From TMED14 sp965657195 (lineage in GTDB: Bacteria > Bacteroidota > Bacteroidia > Flavobacteriales > Schleiferiaceae), in the NCBI GenBank assembly GCA_965657195.1, contig CBFHNK010000002.1, positions 1 to 64,000 of the forward strand: a stretch of 64,000 nt of DNA. The letters are read 5' to 3'. Under the pieces are notes generated by a model that saw nothing but the letters and a program-made list of their open reading frames with translations, ran no database searches and had not been told where the DNA came from. Shown one piece after another: positions 53,218-62,750 of this stretch (position 1 is the first letter of the stretch; each line of letters begins with the position of its first letter). The translations under genes and the position numbers were made by a program.

Positions 53218-55081
53218 TGTTGAATTCGTTTGAAGTTGCAGCGACCAAAGTACACGCGTCCATTCGGCAGAGCTGGGCATAAACGGATGCTTCGTGCTCC
53301 ATAGGCCCCCACAGGGGCGAAGCCGCAATCGGTCTAGGGCCCAGAGGGCCTCCGGGGGCAATGAGCCAGTGCTCGGTTTCGGGTCCGGTGAGTTCTGAAA
53401 GGGCCAACCACGAGCAGTGCCGCGAGGGAGTACTGCGGGACATTTCAAGTCCCTGGCGCAGCATCTGGGTAGACCAGTCAACCCATTCCTGCCGTCCGAG
53501 CAGGTGGCCAAGGATCAAACCACATTCGGCCCACACGGCTCGGGGATTCGGCAACACATCGTCGTCCCAACCGAGTGCAGTGGCAAAAGCGGCCGCGTCA
53601 GGCGTTTCCAGTGCGTAGCACGCGGTTCCGCCGCGAAAAAAATCGGTGATACTGCGCTCAAACCAGCGCGAGGCCGTCGCAATCCACAAGGGATCGAGCA
53701 AAACTTGACCGCAGCGAATGGCCATGTGCACGCTGTACGCCACGTCGTCGAGAAATGCGGGGCCAGAAGTGCGGCCGTCGGGGTAGTGGACGTGAACGCT
53801 GCCGCTGCCAAAGGTTTCTGCGTGCGCCGAAGCGAGTCGCCGAAGGCGTTCAATGTCTGAGGGTTGGCCGCTGAGTTGGGCTCCGTCGGCAAAGGCGGTT
53901 ACGGCAAGGGCGTTCCAGCCCATAATGCTCTTAGGGTCTCGGGTAGGCAGGGGGCGGCGCAGACCCGCAGCGCGCAGTGCGGCAAATCCAGATAGGTGGC
54001 GCGGATCAGTTCCGCCTGCAGGCCCGAATGCGAGGACCCAGCCCCCTTCGTGTACGCGGCTTTCGCGCACGAGGTGTTCGCGCCAGACTTCGGCGTCCGT
54101 GCGGCCCAACGCCTCGTCGAGTTCAGCGTCGGTCCAGGTGCTGTGGCGTCCCTCTCCTTCGGGGTGGTCGGCGTCGAGTGCGGCCGAAAAAAGTCCATCC
54201 GGCCTCAAGAGGTCGCGCTCCATAAATTCTAAGGTTTCCTCGAGGCAGGTCCGGGCCAAAGGACTGTCGACGGCGGCACATAACGAGGCAAACTGCGCGC
54301 TGTCGTACAGCATTTTTTCAAAGTGCGGAACCACCCACGCTCCGTCCGTACTGTAGCGCGGGATTCCGCCCCGAACAACGTCGTAGGTGCCCGAAACAGC
54401 AATGGTGTTCACGGTCCGCAGCACGTGCGCGCGGCCTTCAGGCCAATCCTGAAGCAAGCTCCAGCGCCACACCGCAGACCACGTGCTGGACAATGGGAAC
54501 TTGGGGGCGCCGCGAAATCCACCCCAAAACGCGTCCCACGTAGAGGGGATTTGCTGGCGAACCGACGAACGGTCTAGCGCAGCCGAATGATCCAGATCCC
54601 GATGGGCCCCCTGAATGGCCTGGCGCACTTCTTCGGCGTAGTCTTCGGCGCGCAGCGAATGGGTTTGCTTCAGCGCGTTCAGTTCCACCAAGGCCTGAAG
54701 GAACCGCTCTTTGGGCAGGTAGGTACAGGTCCAAACGGGTCGCCCGTCGGGCAAGCACACTGCGTTGAGTGGCCATCCGCCTTGCCCGGTCATAGCCAGC
54801 GATGCCGCCATGTATGCGTGGTCGAGGTCGGTGCGCTCCTCGCGATCCACTTTAATGCTGGTAAAGTGGGTGTTGAGGTAGGCGGCGACCTCAGAATCTT
54901 CAAATACTTCGTGCGCCATCACATGGCACCAATGGCACGTGGAATACCCAATCGACACCAAAAGCCACTGTCCCTTAGCGGCAGCGCCCTCAAGCGCTTC
55001 GTTGCCCCATTCGTTCCAGTGCACGGGCTGGTCGGCGTGCTGCTGAAGGTAGAGGCTCGCAGAATGCTTCAATCGATTCAT
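53186..55081 (-). CDS. YyaL/SPATA20-like protein with thioredoxin domain (DUF255)
   Basis: 631 residues. The N-terminal DUF255 thioredoxin-like domain (about 1-165) has the CHWC motif at 49-52 (YSTCHWCHVMAHEVFED) and MTGQGGWPLNAVCLPDG. The rest resembles an alpha/alpha six-hairpin glycosidase-like barrel (GGIPRYSTDGAWVVPHFEKMLYDSAQFA). No signal peptide, so cytoplasmic. Biochemical role unknown. The start at 55081 gives the usual MNRLKHSASLYLQQHADQPVHW start and follows a near-consensus TACCTTAG box by 4 bases. Confidence 0.9.
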   Translation of the reverse strand: MNRLKHSASLYLQQHADQPVHWNEWGNEALEGAAAKGQWLLVSIGYSTCHWCHVMAHEVFEDSEVAAYLNTHFTSIKVDREERTDLDHAYMAASLAMTGQGGWPLNAVCLPDGRPVWTCTYLPKERFLQALVELNALKQTHSLRAEDYAEEVRQAIQGAHRDLDHSAALDRSSVRQQIPSTWDAFWGGFRGAPKFPLSSTWSAVWRWSLLQDWPEGRAHVLRTVNTIAVSGTYDVVRGGIPRYSTDGAWVVPHFEKMLYDSAQFASLCAAVDSPLARTCLEETLEFMERDLLRPDGLFSAALDADHPEGEGRHSTWTDAELDEALGRTDAEVWREHLVRESRVHEGGWVLAFGPAGGTDPRHLSGFAALRAAGLRRPLPTRDPKSIMGWNALAVTAFADGAQLSGQPSDIERLRRLASAHAETFGSGSVHVHYPDGRTSGPAFLDDVAYSVHMAIRCGQVLLDPLWIATASRWFERSITDFFRGGTACYALETPDAAAFATALGWDDDVLPNPRAVWAECGLILGHLLGRQEWVDWSTQMLRQGLEMSRSTPSRHCSWLALSELTGPETEHWLIAPGGPLGPRPIAASPLWGPMEHEASVYAQLCRMDACTLVAATSNEFNNGTNPFKSRQ

Positions 55082-55158
55082 CCCACTAAGGTAGCCAGCT
55101 GACCGGGCCACGGCGTATTTTTAACCTCGTCGTAACATTTGCCGCTCCCAACAACCGG

Positions 55159-55166
55159 TACCTTTG
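55159..55166 (+). promoter_or_regulatory. -7 box of the PiT gene (TACCTTTG)
   Basis: Perfect TAnnTTTG match ending 6 bases before the ATG at 55173. A TTTG at 55138-55141, 17 bases upstream, is a good -33 candidate, making this the most complete promoter in the window. Confidence 0.72.
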
Positions 55167-55172
55167 CCCCCT

Positions 55173-57380
55173 ATGGATCCCTATTTTCTTCTCGTTGTCC
55201 TACTTATGGCTTTGGCGGTGCTCGACTTGGTGGTCGGCGTGAGCAACGACGCAGTCAATTTTATGAATTCCGCCATTGGATCTCGGGCGGCTAGCTTTCG
55301 CGTGATACTCGCGGTTGCCAGTTTTGGCGTACTTCTCGGAACCATGTTTTCAAGCGGAATGATGGAAGTCGCCCGCAAAGGGGTGTTCGATCCCGGCTAC
55401 TTCACCTTTCACAGCCTCATGTTTTTGTTTGTGGCCGTCATGCTCACCGACGTCATTTTGTTGGATATCTACAACAGTTTGGGCTTTCCGACGTCGACCA
55501 CGGTTTCGCTGGTCTTTGAACTTTTTGGTGCCGGAACCGCCATCGGTTTTCTCACATCCATCGAGCGGGGACTCGATCCGTTGAGCTTTGGCGACTACCT
55601 CAACGTGGACAGCACGCTTCGCATTATTTCGGGCATCTTCTCTTCGGTCGGAGTCGCGTTTGTCGGCGGCCTCTTCGTTCAGTGGCTGACCCGAATGATT
55701 GTGACCTACCGACTTGAGCGCGGTTTGCGCTTGGCTGGCGGAATATTTACCGGAATCGCGACTACCTTAATTGTGAATTTCCTCATTTTTAAAGGTTTGA
55801 AGGGAAGCGTGCTAATGGGAGGTCCCTACGGATCTTGGCTCTTGAGCCACCAAAACCAGTCGTTGGCGGTCCTTCTTATCCTGTTTTCGGTACTCGGACA
55901 GGTTGCAGTCATGCGCGGAATTAACCCGTTGCGCTACGTCGTGCTTCTCGGAACCTTTTCGCTGGCCATGGCCTTTGCCGGAAACGATTTGGTCAACTTC
56001 ATTGGAGTTTCAGTCGCCGCATTTCAGGCCTACCAACTCTACCACTCGGTGGGATTTGACCCCCGAACCTACAGCATGGACGCAATGGCAGAGCAGGTTT
56101 CTGCCCCCTTCATTCTCTTGCTGCTTGCCGGACTCGTAATGATTGCCACGCTTTGGCTGAGCGCAAAGGCACGCAAGGTGAGCGAAACCCAAATTGGCTT
56201 GGCTCGCCAGGGCGAAGGGTCCGAGAAGTTCAAGCCCAATACCGTGAGCCGAAGTCTCACGCAGTTTTTTGTATACTTAGGCAGCCTGGCATCCTTTCTC
56301 GTTTCGCGGCGCATGGCTACATGGACCGACAGTCGCTTTGCTCAAGACATACCTGCCAACCCTCGTGATGCGCAAGCCTTTGACTTTCTGCGCGCCAGTG
56401 TGGACCTCATGGTGGCCTCTACGTTAATCGCCTATGCGACGAGTTTGGGGCTTCCGTTGAGCACGACTTTTGTGGTCTTTATGGTGGGAATGGGCTCGTC
56501 ACTAGCCGACCGTGCGTGGGGCAAAGAGTCGGCAGTGTACCGTGTTGCCGGGGTCGTCAATGTGATCGGTGGATGGCTGCTCACCGCAGTGATTGCCTTT
56601 GTTACCTCTGCCATTTTTGCAGCCTTTATCTACTACGGTGAATTCATCGCCGCACTCATTTTGACAGTGTTTGCCCTCGGACTTGTGGTGCGTAGCCACA
56701 TGGGATTTGCCGAGCAGATGAAGGCCGAGAACCTTCTTGATGATGTGGTCGATCGCCTCGCGAATTCGGACGCCCCAATGGAGCAGAGCCGTCGACTTAT
56801 GGCTTCGGACCTTCACCGTACAGCAGATGTAGTGGTAATGGCTTCAGAGGCACTCGCGGGTAACCAAAAGCGCACCACGGCGCGCCTACGCCGAGAGATG
56901 AAGTTGCTGCTCAAGAGACAGGAATCCCTTGAGCTTCGTATGGTGCGCATTCTGAAGGACTTTAAGGGGGATGGAACCGCTGCCTTTCGTTCGCACTTGC
57001 TCGCATTTGACTACGTGTCAGATATGTCTGAGTCGGCACAATCACTCGTCAATGCCCAGTACGACCACCTCATGAACCTCCATGAGCGCCCGCACGGCAC
57101 ATTCTTGCTCGCGTATGCTGAGGCCATTACCCTGTTTTCAGCCTACAGTGCACGAATTGTACAGGCCCTTGAGACGGGTACCGGCGAACCCCATGCGGAA
57201 CTCCTTGCGGCGAAGCGTAGAATCCTTCAGGATATTCAGCGCGCAATTGATTGGGCGCTGCAGCACTACCGCCAAGGTGAAATCTCAACGCGCCAAGCGC
57301 GTCTTCAGTCCAAGTTGCTCATGGAACTTCGCGACGTGACCGCCTTGATGTACCGAGTGCACCGCGTATACTTTGGGTAA
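55173..57380 (+). CDS. PiT-family inorganic phosphate transporter with C-terminal PhoU-like domain
   Basis: 735 residues. Two PiT signature repeats are visible: GVSNDAVNFMNSAIGSRAA (22-40) and AFAGNDLVNFIGVSVAAF (about 268-285), among roughly twelve membrane segments up to about 515. The C-terminal ~215 residues are soluble and helical (MEQSRRLMASDLHRTADVVVMASEAL, YDHLMNLHERPHGTFLLAYAEAIT), similar to PhoU-type helical bundles. Takes up phosphate (or a metal-phosphate) across the inner membrane. The TTG at 55164 lies in the -7 box, so the ATG at 55173 is the start. A terminator follows. Confidence 0.9.
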   Translation: MDPYFLLVVLLMALAVLDLVVGVSNDAVNFMNSAIGSRAASFRVILAVASFGVLLGTMFSSGMMEVARKGVFDPGYFTFHSLMFLFVAVMLTDVILLDIYNSLGFPTSTTVSLVFELFGAGTAIGFLTSIERGLDPLSFGDYLNVDSTLRIISGIFSSVGVAFVGGLFVQWLTRMIVTYRLERGLRLAGGIFTGIATTLIVNFLIFKGLKGSVLMGGPYGSWLLSHQNQSLAVLLILFSVLGQVAVMRGINPLRYVVLLGTFSLAMAFAGNDLVNFIGVSVAAFQAYQLYHSVGFDPRTYSMDAMAEQVSAPFILLLLAGLVMIATLWLSAKARKVSETQIGLARQGEGSEKFKPNTVSRSLTQFFVYLGSLASFLVSRRMATWTDSRFAQDIPANPRDAQAFDFLRASVDLMVASTLIAYATSLGLPLSTTFVVFMVGMGSSLADRAWGKESAVYRVAGVVNVIGGWLLTAVIAFVTSAIFAAFIYYGEFIAALILTVFALGLVVRSHMGFAEQMKAENLLDDVVDRLANSDAPMEQSRRLMASDLHRTADVVVMASEALAGNQKRTTARLRREMKLLLKRQESLELRMVRILKDFKGDGTAAFRSHLLAFDYVSDMSESAQSLVNAQYDHLMNLHERPHGTFLLAYAEAITLFSAYSARIVQALETGTGEPHAELLAAKRRILQDIQRAIDWALQHYRQGEISTRQARLQSKLLMELRDVTALMYRVHRVYFG

Positions 57381-57393
57381 ATCCAAATGGAAT

Positions 57394-57424
57394 AAAAAAG
57401 GCGCCCCTTGGGGCGCCTTTTTGC
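57394..57424. terminator. Bidirectional terminator between PiT and dipeptidase genes
   Basis: Stem GGCGCCCC / GGGGCGCC with a TT loop, flanked by an A-run on the left and a T-run on the right. It serves both converging genes. Confidence 0.9.
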
Positions 57425-57439
57425 GTTAACGCAGCGGTG

Positions 57440-58825
57440 TTAGCTGCGGGCCTCTTCGGCGTAGTGCAGGTAAAAGCGCGGAATGGTGCGTATTCCCTGA
57501 AAGTAGTTGTCCAGGCCGTAGTGCTCGTTGGGTGAGTGAATCGCGTCGCTGTCGAGGCCAAAGCCCATCAAAATCGACTTCACGCCAAGCTCACGCTCGA
57601 ACAATGCCACGATGGGAATTGATCCGCCGTCGCGCGTCGGAATTGGCTCGCGCCCGTAGGTCTCTGCCATTGCTTTGTGTGCAGCGCGGTAGCCCGGGTG
57701 GTCGGTAGGGCAGACGTAGGGGTGGCCACCGTGGTGGGGACGAACTTCGACCTTCACACTTGCTGGGGCAATGCTGGCGAAGTGCTTTGCGAACAGCTCG
57801 GTGATTTCGTCGGGGTCTTGGTCTGGAACCAAGCGCATCGAAATCTTGGCGTAGGCCTTTGAGGCGATGACGGTTTTGGCGCCCTCGCCCGTGTACCCAC
57901 CCCAAATTCCGTTGACATCGAGCGTCGGACGAATGCCGGTGCGCTCAATGGTGGTGTACCCGGTTTCGCCGTGTACGTCGCTGAGGTCAAGGGCTGCTTT
58001 GTACTCCTCAAGGCTGAATGGGGCCTTGTTGAGGTCGGAACGCTGCGCGTCGCTCAAAACCTGCACCTTGTCGTAGAATCCCGGAATCGTAATCCGGTTG
58101 TCTTGGTCGTGCAGCGATGCGATCATTTCGGTGAGGATGTTGATCGGGTTGGCCACGGCTCCGCCGTAAATACCAGAGTGCAGGTCGCGGTTAGGCCCCG
58201 TCACTTCGACCTCGACGTACGACAGACCGCGCAGGCCCACCGAAATTGAGGGAACGCCCGGAGCGATGATTCCGGTGTCTGAAATAAGAATTACGTCGCA
58301 CGCGAGGCGCTCGTGGTTGCGCTTGACAAACCACTCGAGGTTGTTCGAGCCCACCTCTTCTTCGCCTTCAATCATGAACTTCATGTTGCAGGGCACGTTG
58401 CCTTGGGCAACCATGGCCTCAAAAGCCTTGATGTGCATAAAGAACTGACCCTTGTCGTCGCAGGCGCCGCGGGCAAAAATGGCTCCGTTGGGGTGAATGG
58501 GAGTGGTGCGAATTTCGGGCTCAAAGGCTGGAGTTGTCCACAAATTCAAGGGATCTGCAGGCTGTACGTCGTAGTGGCCGTAGACCAGTACGGTGGGGCG
58601 CGAGGGATCGACGAGGTACTCGCCATAGACCACCGGATAACCGGGTGTGGCGCAGACTTCGACGTTTTGGGCTCCGGCTTTGGTCAAAAAGTCGGCGACG
58701 GCATCGGCCGTGGCAAGCACCGAATCTTTGTAGGCAGGATCTGCTGAAATACTTGGTAGGCGCAAAAGCGTAAAGAGTTCGTCAAGAAAGCGCTGACGGT
58801 GCTGGGATACGTACGAATCAATCAT
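57440..58825 (-). CDS. M20-family dipeptidase
   Basis: 461 residues of the M20/CNDP-type metallopeptidases. Zinc site: H84 and D86 (VYGHYDVQPAD), bridging D123 (ARGACDDKGQ), catalytic Glu in EGEEEVGS near 153-160, and a later SVGLRGLSYVEVEVTG lid-domain start. No signal peptide, so a cytoplasmic di/oligopeptide hydrolase is likely. The start at 58825 follows a near-consensus TACCTTCG box by 4 bases; the frame could begin at 58840 but that lies upstream of the box. Divergent from the 58880 gene. Confidence 0.9.
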   Translation of the reverse strand: MIDSYVSQHRQRFLDELFTLLRLPSISADPAYKDSVLATADAVADFLTKAGAQNVEVCATPGYPVVYGEYLVDPSRPTVLVYGHYDVQPADPLNLWTTPAFEPEIRTTPIHPNGAIFARGACDDKGQFFMHIKAFEAMVAQGNVPCNMKFMIEGEEEVGSNNLEWFVKRNHERLACDVILISDTGIIAPGVPSISVGLRGLSYVEVEVTGPNRDLHSGIYGGAVANPINILTEMIASLHDQDNRITIPGFYDKVQVLSDAQRSDLNKAPFSLEEYKAALDLSDVHGETGYTTIERTGIRPTLDVNGIWGGYTGEGAKTVIASKAYAKISMRLVPDQDPDEITELFAKHFASIAPASVKVEVRPHHGGHPYVCPTDHPGYRAAHKAMAETYGREPIPTRDGGSIPIVALFERELGVKSILMGFGLDSDAIHSPNEHYGLDNYFQGIRTIPRFYLHYAEEARS

Positions 58826-58879
58826 AACTCGAAGGTACAATCCACTCGGCCAACCCTTTGTATCTTTCGTGCTTAAACC

Positions 58880-61111
58880 ATGCGAAATCTCGCTCTGTTA
58901 CTCGCCCTAGTACTCGGATTCACATCCGGTGCTCAAAATATTGTGGTGAATTCGACTGCGCCGCGAAACAATCCCATGTGGCTGGTTCAGAACGTGTTGG
59001 TGGGGCCAAATCTATTTGTGTACTCGCCTCTGAATCAGTTCGGACTTCCAATCAGTCAACCTAATTCGGTTCAGTTGGGCAAGTTCACGTGTACCAACCC
59101 CGGCTTTGGACTGGATAGCGGAATCGTGATGGTGACCACCGACGCGATCGACGTAGTTCCCGGGCAGAGCGGGAACTTCACCACCTATCCTACGCAAACT
59201 CCAAGCGCCAACCTTGGAACGGTGCTCAATGCCATCGGGTCGACGAATTCCAATCAGTACGACCGCGCGTCCATCCAATTCAACTTCTTGGCGAATGGAG
59301 ACAGCGTGAAGTTTGACTACATTTTCGGATCCAAAGAATATTCAGGATACACCTGCTCAAACTTCAACGATGTGTTTGGATTCTTCCTCATCGGTCCAGG
59401 TATCAATGGGGCCCCGATGTACCATGCCAACGGAAGCCTACGCATCGACACTGTCAACCTAGCAGTGATTCCCGGAACCACCGTTCCGGTAGCTGTAAAT
59501 ACGATCAACCAGGGCTTCCCGTCGGGATCGTATCCGGCTAGTAATTGTTTGAGCGCTAACCCTAACTATGTTGCGCATGCGGCGTACTACAACGCGAATT
59601 CCGGCGGTTCTAGCATTGTAAATCTTGAAGGCTTCACCGACGTATTTACCGCAAAAGCAGGTGTCAAATGCGGCGTACCGTACACGATTAAGCTCATGAT
59701 TTCAGACGTGAGTGACGGAGCCTTGAATTCCGCAGTCTTCCTCGGAGCTCGGAGTTTCTTGGTGCCTACCATATCGCTTGCGCCAACCACCAACTCAGGT
59801 GCCTCTTTTACCGATTCAGTAATGGTCGAGGGCTGTGCCCGCAGCTACCTGCTCTTTCAGCGTGCAGGGGCGACCAGCGATACCCTTACCGCTCAGTTTC
59901 AGTATGTCGGAACCGCTGGTGCCGCTGATTTCGCATCTGCACTCCCTTCGTCGCTCACCCTGTTGCCCGGTCAAACCACCGACACCCTTTGGTTTGAGCC
60001 CATTGACGACGGAATCATTGAGGTGCCCGAGTTATTGAGGGTTCGAATGCTCCCGGTATCCTCGGATTGTGCCGTGTATCCTGCAGATTCTGTAGATATT
60101 TGGTTGCGTGACCGAGTACCCCACCAAGCGTTGATCACTCTCGATCAGGGCAACGATACCCTTGCCTGTCCGGGTTCAAGTGCAGTCCTTCGGGCCACTT
60201 TGACGGGGGGTGAAGGCGTTCGATGGGGCTACTGGGAACATGATTCTACGCAAACCCTACTCGCCGCGGTAGCGCCGGCTCAAACCACTACGTACCGCTA
60301 CCTCAGTTGGGACGAGTGCAGCACCGCTCCGCGCACCGACAGCATCACCATCTATGTGGATCCGTACGACTCCTTGCGCACGGAGTCTGACACCTTGTTC
60401 TTGTGCCCCGGCGACGCGGTGACGCTCGAGGCAGTGGCCTCTGGCGGACGCGGAACGCGCAGCATTCAGTGGCTCGGCGGCGGCCCTTCAGGTAGTACTT
60501 GGACGGTTTCACCAGCGAGCAGCCAGTGGTTCCGCTACAAAGTCACCGACAACTGCTTGATCGAGGTGCGCGACTCCATTTATGCCTGGGTGGTCCCCCA
60601 GCCGGTGGCCTCATTTGGCTACCTGCAAGACCCCGGAAATCCCTTGGATGTCGGATTTACCAACTACTCCAGCGATACGCTCAATGTTCGTTGGTTCTTT
60701 GGCGATGGCGACACCTCAACGCGTGTGCATCCCCGCCACGTATACGGTCGCCCCGGAACCTACTGGGTGGGACTCGCCGTGCGCGACAGCCTTGGTTGCT
60801 CAGACAGCTTGGCCTATCCGATCGATTTGAAGATGGACCACTACGTCTACATTCCGTCGGCATTCACGCCCAACGGAGACGCGGTCAACGAGCGCTTCAA
60901 CGTCTTCGCGACCGGAGTCGTAAAGTTTGAATGGGCAGTATTTAACCGCTGGGGCCTTCAAATTTTTCACAGCGACGAGGATCCCAACGGCTGGAACGGA
61001 ACCTACGGGGGCGAAAAAGTTCCTGCCGGCCCGTACAGCTATAAGGTATTTATTTGGCTTCCCGACGGATTGGTCGAGGAACGCCGCGGTATGTTTACCG
61101 TCTTTCGCTAA
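58880..61111 (+). CDS. T9SS type B-sorted surface protein (choice-of-anchor L, PKD)
   Basis: 743 residues. Signal peptide MRNLALLLALVLGFTSGAQ. The N-terminal part has the choice-of-anchor L pattern (about 20-290; SIQFNFLANGDSVKFDYIFGSKEY, NDVFGFFLIGPGING). A PKD-like domain follows near 570-648 (VRWFFGDGDTSTRVHPRHVYGRPGTYWVGL), and the last ~90 residues (IPSAFTPNGDAVNERFNVF to GMFTVFR) are the type B gliding-motility C-terminal domain. Cell-surface protein with likely adhesive or structural role. A TATCTTTC box lies 11 bases upstream. Confidence 0.88.
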   Translation: MRNLALLLALVLGFTSGAQNIVVNSTAPRNNPMWLVQNVLVGPNLFVYSPLNQFGLPISQPNSVQLGKFTCTNPGFGLDSGIVMVTTDAIDVVPGQSGNFTTYPTQTPSANLGTVLNAIGSTNSNQYDRASIQFNFLANGDSVKFDYIFGSKEYSGYTCSNFNDVFGFFLIGPGINGAPMYHANGSLRIDTVNLAVIPGTTVPVAVNTINQGFPSGSYPASNCLSANPNYVAHAAYYNANSGGSSIVNLEGFTDVFTAKAGVKCGVPYTIKLMISDVSDGALNSAVFLGARSFLVPTISLAPTTNSGASFTDSVMVEGCARSYLLFQRAGATSDTLTAQFQYVGTAGAADFASALPSSLTLLPGQTTDTLWFEPIDDGIIEVPELLRVRMLPVSSDCAVYPADSVDIWLRDRVPHQALITLDQGNDTLACPGSSAVLRATLTGGEGVRWGYWEHDSTQTLLAAVAPAQTTTYRYLSWDECSTAPRTDSITIYVDPYDSLRTESDTLFLCPGDAVTLEAVASGGRGTRSIQWLGGGPSGSTWTVSPASSQWFRYKVTDNCLIEVRDSIYAWVVPQPVASFGYLQDPGNPLDVGFTNYSSDTLNVRWFFGDGDTSTRVHPRHVYGRPGTYWVGLAVRDSLGCSDSLAYPIDLKMDHYVYIPSAFTPNGDAVNERFNVFATGVVKFEWAVFNRWGLQIFHSDEDPNGWNGTYGGEKVPAGPYSYKVFIWLPDGLVEERRGMFTVFR

Positions 61112-61117
61112 GCGCGC

Positions 61118-61795
61118 CTAGATCCACGGTATCAACCCCAGGGCTAAGGCCAACAGCAATTTGTAGATCCACTGCTGCCGCTTCAGTTGTATACGCTGCG
61201 GTTCGCCGCGGTGCGGAATCTGGCGCCGCTCCCACTGCCTGCGCCATTCCAATGCAATCATGGCAAGGGCCAAGGGTAATCCGCGAAGAAATCCGGGCCA
61301 AGAACCAGGGTGCAGCGCACCCGCGAGCAAGAGCAGTGGACCAAAAGCCAATAGGCTGGCGAGAAGCGCTCCGGCCACCCCAAAACCCATTCGCTTGTGG
61401 GAGTACAAAAACACGACGAGTGCAAAAAGCCAGTAGCATAGGGCAACGGGTAGATTGAGGGTGAGCAGCGAGGTGATGAGTCCCGCAGCATAAAAACTGA
61501 AGGCCAACTGCATTCCGTACTTGCGGGCTACGGGGCGCTCGAGCAGGGTCTGCCAGGGACGCTCAATCAGGTCCCGTTCTAAGTCGTAAAAACTATTGAA
61601 GAGCGAACCCCCTGCCACAATGAGCGCCGTGGTCGCAATCGCACCCGCTAGGGTGAGCCAGGGCGTAGGTTCGGGTCCGTGCAGCAGTGTCAAAGCCGCG
61701 AGCACCTGGGCTACGGTCAAAAACAAAATGTGGGTCCAGCGAACGAGGCTGAGAAATGCCGTAAGGCGAAGCAGAATTTTGGTTCGGCGCCGCAT
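61118..61795 (-). CDS. UbiA-superfamily prenyltransferase, short
   Basis: 225 residues with six to seven hydrophobic segments. The first prenyl-diphosphate motif is intact: N67-SFY-D71-LER-D75 (GGSLFNSFYDLERDLIERP). The second Asp-rich motif expected in the second half (DxxxDxxxD type) is not visible; that region reads ALEWRRQWERRQIPHRG. It is shorter than the usual ~290 residues. In related bacteria the gene next to mevalonate genes is often annotated as a geranylgeranylglycerol-phosphate type enzyme, but the substrate here is unknown. Start at 61795 begins 10 bases after the mevalonate kinase stop. Confidence 0.75.
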   Translation of the reverse strand: MRRRTKILLRLTAFLSLVRWTHILFLTVAQVLAALTLLHGPEPTPWLTLAGAIATTALIVAGGSLFNSFYDLERDLIERPWQTLLERPVARKYGMQLAFSFYAAGLITSLLTLNLPVALCYWLFALVVFLYSHKRMGFGVAGALLASLLAFGPLLLLAGALHPGSWPGFLRGLPLALAMIALEWRRQWERRQIPHRGEPQRIQLKRQQWIYKLLLALALGLIPWI

Positions 61796-61805
61796 AGCCG
61801 TCCGC

Positions 61806-62750
61806 TTAAAAGCGAAGGACGACGTCCATTCGGTGCGGATCGAGTTCCGCCTTCGCATGCTCTAGGTCCGGAGCAAAGCCCAAAATGTACCCGCCTCCGC
61901 CTGAGCCACACAGCTTGAGGTAGTAGGCGTTGGTGTCAATTCCCTTCTGCCACAAGTTGTGGTAGTCGTTCGGAATCATCGGGCCGAAATTCTCAAGCAC
62001 AAGACCGCTCAACTTCTTGAGTTCGCGAAGGAGCACGTCGGTTTTTCCGTCCAAAAAGGCAGATACACAGGCGTCGTTGTACTTTTTGAACTGGTCGGTC
62101 ATCAAGCGGCGAAAGCCTTCCTCTTTGAGCTTGTCCATGAAAATTTGGACCATGGGCTGGGTTTCGCCTGGTGCCCCGGAGTTCAGCAAGAAAATTCCGC
62201 CACGGCCGTCGGTCGGAAGGCTCGGCATCGAAACAGTCCCCAGGTCTTCAGACGAACGCACCAGAAGCGGTAGCTGCAGGTAGCAAATCGTGGGGTCCAT
62301 ACCTGAACTCTTGCCGTGAAAGTAGCACTCCATCTGCGCCATTTCGGCCTTGAGTGCCATGAGCTTCTCTGGTTCGTTGGCCTCATCAAGGGGCAGTGGA
62401 TTCCGAGCGTACCGAGCGTAGAGTGCCGCCACCATGGCTCCGGATGAACCTACACCATATCCTTGCGGAATGCTCGAGTCAAAATAGAGTCCGCGGTCGA
62501 GGTCGGCACGAAGGGCGCGCAAGTCCAAGTCTGCAGCGAGGTCGCCTAACGCGTGAAGCTCTTCGAGGTATGCGGTAAAACGGTCCAGCGAAGCGTTGGA
62601 TTCGCGCTGGTCAAAACTCGCTTCACCGTCGGGAAGTCGAAGGACTCCCGAGTAGCTCGTGTACGGAATCGAAAGCGCCATGGCGTCGCGGATGACACCG
62701 TACTCTCCGAATAGGAGAATTTTGGCGAAGTACTTGGGGCTCAGATTCAT
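61806..62750 (-). CDS. Mevalonate kinase-like GHMP kinase
   Basis: 314 residues, GHMP kinase family. N-terminal KYFAKILLFGEYGVI, ATP loop IPQGYGVGSSGAMVAAL at 94-110, and C-terminal KLCGSGGGGYILGF. It lies between the mevalonate diphosphate decarboxylase and UbiA genes, so phosphorylating mevalonate (or phosphomevalonate) is the probable role. Which of the two kinases it is cannot be told with certainty from sequence alone. The ATG overlaps the mvaD stop (ATGA). Confidence 0.87.
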   Translation of the reverse strand: MNLSPKYFAKILLFGEYGVIRDAMALSIPYTSYSGVLRLPDGEASFDQRESNASLDRFTAYLEELHALGDLAADLDLRALRADLDRGLYFDSSIPQGYGVGSSGAMVAALYARYARNPLPLDEANEPEKLMALKAEMAQMECYFHGKSSGMDPTICYLQLPLLVRSSEDLGTVSMPSLPTDGRGGIFLLNSGAPGETQPMVQIFMDKLKEEGFRRLMTDQFKKYNDACVSAFLDGKTDVLLRELKKLSGLVLENFGPMIPNDYHNLWQKGIDTNAYYLKLCGSGGGGYILGFAPDLEHAKAELDPHRMDVVLRF

